From assembly GCA_023425615.1 (NCBI GenBank), contig JAFACJ010000862.1, positions 1-5,676 on the forward strand: DNA of 5,676 nt, given 5' to 3'. Below the pieces are notes generated by a model, which did not search any database, was not told the origin of the DNA, and worked only from the letters and a program-made list of their open reading frames with translations. Made by a program: the position numbers and the translations under genes. Position 1 is the stretch's first letter. Every line of letters begins with the position of its first letter. Positions 1 to 4,919 of the stretch are shown in pieces. Source of the stretch: Actinomycetes bacterium (lineage in GTDB: Bacteria; Actinomycetota; Actinomycetes; Streptosporangiales; Streptosporangiaceae).

Positions 1-357
1 GGCCAGGACCTCGGCGAGAACGCCGAGAGCGCCGCCGCCGTGGCGCAAAAGGCCGGCGTCCACATCGACACCGTCGGCGTCGGCACCACCGGCGGGGCGT
101 CGGTGAACGTCGACGGCTACCACCTGCAGACCTCGCTCGACGAGGAGACCCTCACCTCGATCGCGCGGACCACCGGCGGCTCCTACCACCCGGTCTCCGA
201 CGCCGGGCAGCTCGACCGGATCGCCTCGACGATCGACCTGCGGCTCACCGTCTCCGACGAGCGGCTGCCCCTCGCCGGCGGGTTCACCGGACTCGCCCTG
301 GCGCTGCTCACCGCGGGAGCGGCGCTCACCGTACTCCGGTCAGGACGGGTGATCTGA
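1..357 (+). CDS. VWA domain membrane protein, Bat type (C-terminal part; 5' end outside window)
   Basis: The reading frame is open from base 1 to a TGA at 355-357, giving 118 visible residues. The internal ATG at base 40 is not the likely start, because in-frame homology continues upstream of it. The visible part begins just after where the 'TDG' metal-site strand of a VWA domain should lie. It then shows the last VWA strand (HIDTVGVGTT, residues 21-30), the closing helix with SIARTTGGSYHPV (53-65), and one hydrophobic segment at about 91-112 ending in RSGRVI. This order (VWA, one C-terminal membrane helix, short basic tail) is that of BatA/BatB-like proteins, which in known families act with a MoxR ATPase in envelope or stress functions. 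Its tail aligns with the next gene's tail (TTGGSY followed by a membrane helix), so the two are paralogues. The MIDAS motif cannot be seen here. Family assignment is firm; the specific role is unknown. Confidence 0.85.
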   Translation, partial: GQDLGENAESAAAVAQKAGVHIDTVGVGTTGGASVNVDGYHLQTSLDEETLTSIARTTGGSYHPVSDAGQLDRIASTIDLRLTVSDERLPLAGGFTGLALALLTAGAALTVLRSGRVI

Positions 358-1422
358 ATGTCGTTCTCATGGCCGTGGGCGCTGCTGTCGGTCCTCGTCA
401 TCCCGCTGGTCTTCGCCGTCCGCGCGTGGGCGCGGCGACGACGCCGGCGCGCCGCCGTGCGGGTCACCTCGATCGCGCTCGTACGCGTCGCCCTGCCCGG
501 CCGTACCCGCTGGACACGGCGGATCCCCGCGGCGCTGTTCGTGGCGGGACTCGCGCTCCTCGCGGTCGGCGCCGCACGCCCCCAGGCGTCGGTGCCGGTG
601 CCGAGGACCTCGGCGACGATCCTGCTCGCGCTCGACATCTCCGGCTCCATGTGCTCCACGGACGTCGACCCCAACCGCCTCACCGCCGCGACGAAGGCGG
701 CGGCGGAGTTCATCGAGTCGCAGAAGGGCGGACCGCGCATCGGCCTCGTCACCTTCGCCGGCACCGCGGGCCTGCTCGTTCCCCCCACCGACGACACCGA
801 GGCGCTGCTCACCGCCCTCGACGGCCTCACCACGTCCCGGGGCACCGCCATCGGGCAGGCCATGCTCGCCTCCCTCGACGCCATCGCGCAGACCGACCCG
901 TCCATCCCTCCCACCGGCGCCGACCCCGGCCGCCCCGCCGACGGCGGCGACGGCGGATACGCGAGCGCCGCGATCATCGTGCTCACCGACGGCGCCAACA
1001 CCCAGGGCGTCGACCCGCAGACCGCAGCCCAGCAGGCGGCCCTGCGCCGCGTCCGCGTCTTCACCATCGGCTTCGGCACCACCACACCGGCACCGATGGT
1101 CTGCGGCGGCTCGCAGTTCGACGGCGGCTTCGGCGGTTTCGGCGGCGGGGGCTTCGGCCGCCCCGGCGGCTTCGACGGAGGCCGCAACCCCCGGACCATC
1201 GACGAGAAGTCCCTCAAACAGATCGCCGACACCACCGGCGGCTCCTACCAGCGCGCCGAGAACGCCGACCAGCTCCAGTCCGCCTTCGACGACCTCCCCG
1301 CCGCCTTCACCGTCATCCACCGCCGCGTCGACCTGGCCGCCGCCTTCGCCGGCGTCGGCGCCCTCCTCATCACCGCCGCCTTGTCCCTCTCCCTCTGGTG
1401 GACCCGGCCGCGGTCCCGCTGA
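358..1422 (+). CDS. VWA domain membrane protein, Bat type, with Gly/Phe-rich insertion
   Basis: A 354-residue protein starting at the ATG that directly follows the upstream stop codon; a weak GGACGGG sequence at 343-349 may serve as ribosome binding site. Two hydrophobic segments (about 5-22 and 56-73) flank an Arg-rich loop (23-55), followed by a VWA domain (about 84-318) and a third hydrophobic segment (326-347). The metal-ion-dependent adhesion site is intact: DISGS (D93, S95, S97), T163 in RGTAIG, and D211 in LTDG. By the positive-inside rule the Arg-rich loop is cytoplasmic, which places the VWA domain outside the membrane. Cys98, just after the MIDAS motif, and Cys249 are the only cysteines and could pair. 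Residues 250-275 form a Gly/Phe-rich insertion (GGFGGFGGGGFG at the core) missing from the paralogue upstream. BatA/BatB-like proteins usually work with MoxR and DUF58 proteins; those partners are inferred, not seen. Confidence 0.9.
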   Translation: MSFSWPWALLSVLVIPLVFAVRAWARRRRRRAAVRVTSIALVRVALPGRTRWTRRIPAALFVAGLALLAVGAARPQASVPVPRTSATILLALDISGSMCSTDVDPNRLTAATKAAAEFIESQKGGPRIGLVTFAGTAGLLVPPTDDTEALLTALDGLTTSRGTAIGQAMLASLDAIAQTDPSIPPTGADPGRPADGGDGGYASAAIIVLTDGANTQGVDPQTAAQQAALRRVRVFTIGFGTTTPAPMVCGGSQFDGGFGGFGGGGFGRPGGFDGGRNPRTIDEKSLKQIADTTGGSYQRAENADQLQSAFDDLPAAFTVIHRRVDLAAAFAGVGALLITAALSLSLWWTRPRSR

Positions 1423-1493
1423 GCTCAGGCTGGTAGAACGCTCGGTCATGGATGGCGAACGACTCCGGCCGACGAGGAAGACACACGACCCGC

Positions 1494-1500
1494 GAAGGGG
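1494..1500 (+). promoter_or_regulatory. Shine-Dalgarno site for the PP2C gene
   Basis: GAAGGGG ends six bases before a GTG codon at 1507. This is the only good ribosome binding site in the region and decides for GTG 1507 as start over the ATGs at 1448 and 1452, which open other frames. Confidence 0.7.
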
Positions 1501-1506
1501 CGTCTC

Positions 1507-2331
1507 GTGCGAGTAGCGGTCGGCACCGAACCAGGCACCCCGGGCCGAGAGAACGAGGACTTCGCAGCCGTACTACCCGGCGCGGTGATCGTCATCGACG
1601 GCGCCAGCGCCCCCGAGGGCCTGGAGTCGGGCTGCTCGCACTCCGTCGCCTGGTACGCCCGCACCCTCGGCGGGCTCCTGGCCGGCGCCATCACAGACCC
1701 GTCGCTGACACTGGCCGAAGCCCTCGAAGCCAGCATCGAACGCATCGTCCTGGCACATGCCGACACATGCGACGTCGACAATCCCCATTCCCCTTCGGCA
1801 ACGGTCGCCGCCGCCAGAACAACCGGCGACAGACTCGAATACCTGGCGCTGGCCGACTCCACCCTCCTCCTAGGCCGCCCCCACGACGAACCCTTGGCCA
1901 TCACCGACGACCGCCTCGAACTCCTACGGAAACGCATCGACGACCCCGAGAACCCTCCACCGACCGGCAACTCCCCGCACGCGTTCGCCCTACTGTCACG
2001 GGCGGAGAAATTTGCCGCCTGGCGCAACCGGCCAGGCGGCTTCTGGGTGGCCGGCACCGACCCGGCCGCCGCCCGAGAAGCCGTCACCGGAACCGTCCCC
2101 CTCCAGGAAGTGACCTCGGTATCGGCGCTGACGGACGGCGCCACCCGCCTCACCGACCTGTTCGCCCTCCACACCTGGACCACGACCCTGCGCATCCTCG
2201 ACACCGAAGGACCGGCCGGCCTCATCCAGCGAACCCGAGCGGCGGAGACGGCCGACCCGGCCGGCGAACGCTGGCCCCGCCCCAAGACCTCCGACGACGC
2301 GACCGCGATCCACTGGGTGCTCGGAGACTGA
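1507..2331 (+). CDS. PP2C-family protein serine/threonine phosphatase, stand-alone
   Basis: A 274-residue protein starting at GTG, with no signal peptide, membrane segment or extra domain, so probably cytoplasmic. PP2C (PPM) signatures appear in the right order: ENED (residues 15-18), VIDGAS (29-34), SATVAAA (97-103), LADST (115-119), LTDGATR (208-214) and SDDAT (262-266). The metal-binding acidic residues expected for PP2C map to E17/D18, D31, D210 and D263 or D264. The family hydrolyses phospho-Ser/Thr in a two-metal centre and usually opposes Hanks-type kinases; no kinase is in view. The motifs are looser than in typical PP2C (ADST for the usual GDSR, DDAT for DNxT), which is common in actinobacterial members. 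The gene follows the VWA gene after 84 bases, so co-transcription is possible but unproven. Codon use differs from its neighbours (11 of 18 Glu codons are GAA; four CTA; two AGA). The substrate cannot be told. Confidence 0.8.
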   Translation: MRVAVGTEPGTPGRENEDFAAVLPGAVIVIDGASAPEGLESGCSHSVAWYARTLGGLLAGAITDPSLTLAEALEASIERIVLAHADTCDVDNPHSPSATVAAARTTGDRLEYLALADSTLLLGRPHDEPLAITDDRLELLRKRIDDPENPPPTGNSPHAFALLSRAEKFAAWRNRPGGFWVAGTDPAAAREAVTGTVPLQEVTSVSALTDGATRLTDLFALHTWTTTLRILDTEGPAGLIQRTRAAETADPAGERWPRPKTSDDATAIHWVLGD

Positions 2332-2398
2332 ACTCCCCGAGGGAGCGGGCGTGCGCGGGGCCGGACGGCAGTTCGCTCAATGATCACCCGGGCGCAGT

Positions 2399-2430
2399 CC
2401 TTTATCCCGTTTTTGGATGGCTCATAACGC
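2399..2430 (+). promoter_or_regulatory. Possible promoter region of the EEP gene (AT-richer block)
   Basis: The 113-base gap between the PP2C and EEP genes contains the only distinctly AT-richer stretch of the neighbourhood. TTTATC (2401-2406) and CATAAC (2423-2428) are 16 bases apart and could act as poor -35/-10 hexamers, placing transcription start near 2435. The match to consensus is weak and this rests mainly on base composition and position. The start of the same gap holds a small hairpin, CTCCC-CGA-GGGAG (2333-2345), right after the PP2C stop; it has no T-tract and may be only a weak terminator. Confidence 0.25.
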
Positions 2431-2444
2431 GATGATCCCCTGCC

Positions 2445-3362
2445 ATGGAAGCGAGCTCATTTCATGGGACCATGCTGCGTCGCACGCGGACCGCGCTCTG
2501 CTCGGTGCTGGTGGCCCTCCTGGGCGTCTCGGCGTTCGCCGGGTCCGCCTCGGCGGGCGGCGACTCCCGGCGCCACGGCGGGCAGCCGGTCGGGCTGCGG
2601 GTAGCGACGTACAACATCCACGCCGGAGCGGGCGAGGACGGGGTGTTCGACCTGAACCGGCAGGTGGAGGCGATCCGGTCGCTGCGCGCCGACGTCATCG
2701 GGCTCCAGGAGGTGGACGTCGCCTGGGGGGCGCGCAGCCAGTGGCGCGACCTGGCCGCCGAACTCGCCAAGGCACTCCACATGCACGTGTTCATCGGCCC
2801 GATCTACGACCTGGACCCGGCCACCGAGGGCGGGCCTCGCCGCCGCTACGGCAACGCGATCCTCTCGCGCCACCCGATCGTCTCCGCGGAGAACCACGAG
2901 ATCACACGCCTGTCCACCCAGACCGCCGACCCCGTGCCCGCCCCGGCCCCCGGCTTCCCCGAGGCCGTGGTGCAGGTCCGCGGCACCAAGGTGCACGTCT
3001 ACGCCACGCACCTGGACTACCGCCCCGACCCGTCCATCCGCGCGGCGCAGATCGCCGACATGAAGGCGATCATGGCCGAGGACTCCCGCAAGGACCGCCC
3101 CGCCAACCAGATCCTCCTCGGCGACTTCAACGCCGTACCCACCGCACCGGAACTGGCGCCCCTGTGGACCGCCCTCACCGACGCCTGGACCGTCGGCGGC
3201 ACCGGCTCCGGCCCGACCTACCCCGCCATCGCCCCCGACCGCCGCATCGACTACATCGCCGTCTCCGCCCCGGTACGGGTCCGCTCCGTCCGGGTCCCGG
3301 CCACCGAGGCGTCCGACCACCGCCCGGTCGTGGCCGACCTCACGGTCCGCGCCTCCCGGTAA
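2445..3362 (+). CDS. Secreted endonuclease/exonuclease/phosphatase (EEP, DNase I-like) family protein
   Basis: A 305-residue protein from ATG 2445. An in-frame ATG at 2472 (residue 10) gives a cleaner signal peptide (MLRRTRTAL, then VLVALLGVSAFAGSASA) and may be the true start; neither start has a good ribosome binding site. Signal peptidase I cleavage is likely after SASA (residue 37), so the enzyme is exported without a lipid or membrane anchor. All EEP catalytic motifs are present: TYNIHAG (N57), LQEVD (E89), YGNAILSRHP (135-144), THLDY (H189), GDFNA (D227, N229), RIDYI (D269) and SDHRP (D291, H292). The family uses Mg2+ to cleave phosphodiester bonds in DNA, RNA, sphingomyelin or phosphoinositides. 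The short, single-domain form with no lipid-binding addition does not settle the substrate; an extracellular nuclease or lipid phosphodiesterase are both possible. It is monocistronic, converging on the hydrolase operon. Family confidence is high, substrate unknown. Confidence 0.9.
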   Translation: MEASSFHGTMLRRTRTALCSVLVALLGVSAFAGSASAGGDSRRHGGQPVGLRVATYNIHAGAGEDGVFDLNRQVEAIRSLRADVIGLQEVDVAWGARSQWRDLAAELAKALHMHVFIGPIYDLDPATEGGPRRRYGNAILSRHPIVSAENHEITRLSTQTADPVPAPAPGFPEAVVQVRGTKVHVYATHLDYRPDPSIRAAQIADMKAIMAEDSRKDRPANQILLGDFNAVPTAPELAPLWTALTDAWTVGGTGSGPTYPAIAPDRRIDYIAVSAPVRVRSVRVPATEASDHRPVVADLTVRASR

Positions 3363-3377
3363 CGCCCCACACCCCTG

Positions 3378-3413
3378 CTGGACGGCCCGGACGAGTGGAT
3401 CCGGGCCGTCCAG
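3378..3413. terminator. Bidirectional terminator between convergent genes
   Basis: CTGGACGGCCCGGA (3378-3391) and its exact reverse complement (3400-3413) form a 14-bp stem with an 8-base loop. It starts 15 bases after the EEP stop codon and lies 27 bases beyond the stop of the minus-strand hydrolase gene, so it can serve both. There is no U-tract on either side, as is common for actinobacterial terminators. A smaller overlapping hairpin, AGAGA-CGC-TCTCT (3412-3424), lies just to the right. A perfect 14-bp stem is very unlikely by chance in a window this size, even at this GC content. Confidence 0.85.
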
Positions 3414-3440
3414 AGACGCTCTCTCAAGGGAGCGCGGAGG

Positions 3441-4919
3441 TCAGGGGGAGCAGGTGAGGTCGGTGGCGGGGAGAACGCCGGTGCGGAGGTAGTCGTTGAT
3501 CGCCGTGTCGACGCAGGTGCTGCCGTAGTTGCCGAAGATGCCGTGGATGGAGGCGTTCAGGGTGATCAGGCGGGATCCGGGCCAGCGGGCGTGAAGGGAC
3601 CGCGCTCCGGCCAGGGGGGTGCGGGTGTCGCCTCGGGCGTTGACGATCAGGGCGGGGGCGTCGGCGGTGATGCGGGTGGGCGTCTCGCGGGGGGCGGTGC
3701 TCCAGAAGGCGCACGGTACGACGTTCTCGACGACCGGGCCGAGGATCGGGGAGCGGCGCCGTGCCGACTGCACGTCACGCCAGTAGGTCTCGGGGTCGCG
3801 CGGCACGGCGACGTCCCCGCACAGGATCGAGGCCTGGACGCTGCCGTAGTGCGAGTCGGCGGAGGTGGTGAGGACGTCCAGGACCCCGCGCAGCTCGTCC
3901 GGTGGTGTGGCGGGCCGGTGCCGGGCGGCCCGCTCGAAGGTTCTGACGGTCTCGGCCAGCAGTTCGCGGAACGGGTCACGGTCGTCGGCGATCAGGTTGA
4001 GCAGCACGACCGGCAGCAGGGTGTCGTCGACCCGGTAGGAGCCGACCCGCAGCGGCTCGCGGGCCGCGGCCCGCACCAGCCGTTCGACGGTGGCCAGCAC
4101 CGCGGTGCGGGTGCGGCCGAGGTGGTAGCGGCCGTCGCGCGCGGCGGTCCAGGCCGCCCACTCCCCGAGGGCCTGGTCGTTGGCGTCCAAGGCGTGTTCG
4201 AGCAGGCGGTTGCCGTAGCGGTCGGGGTCCTGCGCGCCGTCGAGCACGAACCGGTCGAGCCTGCCGGGGAACATCTCGTGGTAGACCGCGCCCAGGTAGG
4301 TGCCGTAGGAGTAGCCCAGGTAGGAGATCCTCTCCTCGCCGAGCGCGGCACGGACGGCGTCCATGTCGCGGGCCGTGTTCCGGGTGGTGACGTGCGGCAG
4401 GACTGACGCGTTGGTGTCCGCGCACCGCTGGGCGAGGTCGCGTTGGAACGCCACCTGCCGGTCGAAGGAGGCGCGGGTGAGCCCGGCCGAGCGGATCCAG
4501 GTGCCGGTCGGCCAGCCGCAGTCCAGCGGGGTGCTGCGGCCGATGAACCGCGGGTCCATGCCGACGATGTCGTAGCGGTTCCCGACGTCCTTCATGGCGT
4601 CCAGGACGAACGGCGGGTCGGTCACGGCCTGCGCGCCGGGCCCGCCGGTGTTGACCATCAGGGTGCCGATCCGCCGCCCGGTCGCCTTGATCCGCGACAG
4701 CCCCAGGCTGATCCTGCGCCCGTGCGGGGCGGCGTAGTCGAGCGGGACGTCCAGCTCGGCGCATTCGGCTCCGGCTTTCTCCAGCTCGCGGCCCTGCTCG
4801 TCGTCGGGCCCGGTCACACACGTCCCCCAGCTCAGCGCCGGTCCGGAGGCGTGCGCGGCCGGCGGCGCCATGCCCGTCAGGGAGGCGGCCAGCGCGGTGA
4901 AGGCGATCAGTTTCCTCAT
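3441..4919 (-). CDS. Secreted alpha/beta hydrolase, tripeptidyl aminopeptidase type (peptidase family S33-like)
   Basis: A 492-residue protein. The start chosen is ATG at 4919-4917, because GAGGAG lies five bases upstream, a signal peptide follows at once (MRKLIAFTALAASLTGMAPP, cleavage likely after AHA at residue 24), and the ATG overlaps the previous stop as ATGA. The frame is open upstream, but that part is out of frame with the serine hydrolase gene there and is a shadow. Domains: an alpha/beta-hydrolase core with oxyanion loop NTGGPG (90-95), nucleophile elbow GYSYG (S204), and a C-terminal TAP-like region carrying D431 (RGDTRTP) and H459 (SIHG), which complete the triad. Eight cysteines (34, 53, 134, 166, 367, 403, 469, 490) suit disulphides in an exported enzyme. 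Known relatives remove tri- or dipeptides from the N-termini of secreted proteins and peptides. The usual DPRG motif reads DPRF here (122-125). Length is normal for the family; the precise substrate is not predictable. Confidence 0.92.
   Translation of the reverse strand: MRKLIAFTALAASLTGMAPPAAHASGPALSWGTCVTGPDDEQGRELEKAGAECAELDVPLDYAAPHGRRISLGLSRIKATGRRIGTLMVNTGGPGAQAVTDPPFVLDAMKDVGNRYDIVGMDPRFIGRSTPLDCGWPTGTWIRSAGLTRASFDRQVAFQRDLAQRCADTNASVLPHVTTRNTARDMDAVRAALGEERISYLGYSYGTYLGAVYHEMFPGRLDRFVLDGAQDPDRYGNRLLEHALDANDQALGEWAAWTAARDGRYHLGRTRTAVLATVERLVRAAAREPLRVGSYRVDDTLLPVVLLNLIADDRDPFRELLAETVRTFERAARHRPATPPDELRGVLDVLTTSADSHYGSVQASILCGDVAVPRDPETYWRDVQSARRRSPILGPVVENVVPCAFWSTAPRETPTRITADAPALIVNARGDTRTPLAGARSLHARWPGSRLITLNASIHGIFGNYGSTCVDTAINDYLRTGVLPATDLTCSP

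Noticed and set aside
183..1449. Long antisense and alternate-frame open frames over the second VWA gene (350-360 codons).
   Set aside because: Stop-poor shadows of high-GC coding sequence: low-complexity Arg/Pro/Gly translations with no domain, whereas the plus-strand frame has a full VWA domain.
1419..1450. tRNA-like D-arm sequence: GAGCTCAGGCTGGTAGAAC resembles the A-box of bacterial tRNAs, and a CAT triplet follows.
   Set aside because: No acceptor stem, no pairing anticodon stem and no GTTCRA-type T-loop follow. It overlaps the stop codon of the VWA gene, and the palindrome CTGAGCTCAG explains part of the resemblance. A relic tRNA fragment cannot be excluded but is not supported.
1448..1516. 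A 22-codon open frame from ATG 1448 that overlaps the start of the PP2C gene, possibly a leader peptide.
   Set aside because: No Shine-Dalgarno sequence before it, no recognisable leader features such as codon runs, and no attenuator-like hairpin follows.
2014..2040. Ten-base-pair perfect hairpin, GCCGCCTGGC with GCCAGGCGGC and a 7-base loop, inside the PP2C gene.
   Set aside because: At this GC content a stem of this length somewhere in 5.7 kb is roughly expected by chance. It lies in coding sequence and has no T-tract.
2380..2440. Two similar words, ATGATCACCC (2380-2389) and ATGATCCCC (2432-2440), as possible operator repeats before the EEP gene.
   Set aside because: Only two short imperfect copies 52 bases apart; not enough to call a regulator binding site.
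2417..3457. A 346-codon plus-strand frame overlapping the EEP gene.
   Set aside because: Arg/Pro/Gly-rich shadow translation without motifs; the EEP frame has a signal peptide and the complete catalytic set.
4059..4074. A 16-bp perfect palindrome, GCGGGCCGCGGCCCGC, in the alpha/beta hydrolase gene.
   Set aside because: It encodes an Ala/Arg-rich helix with ordinary codons, and a GC-only palindrome of this length is within chance expectation here.
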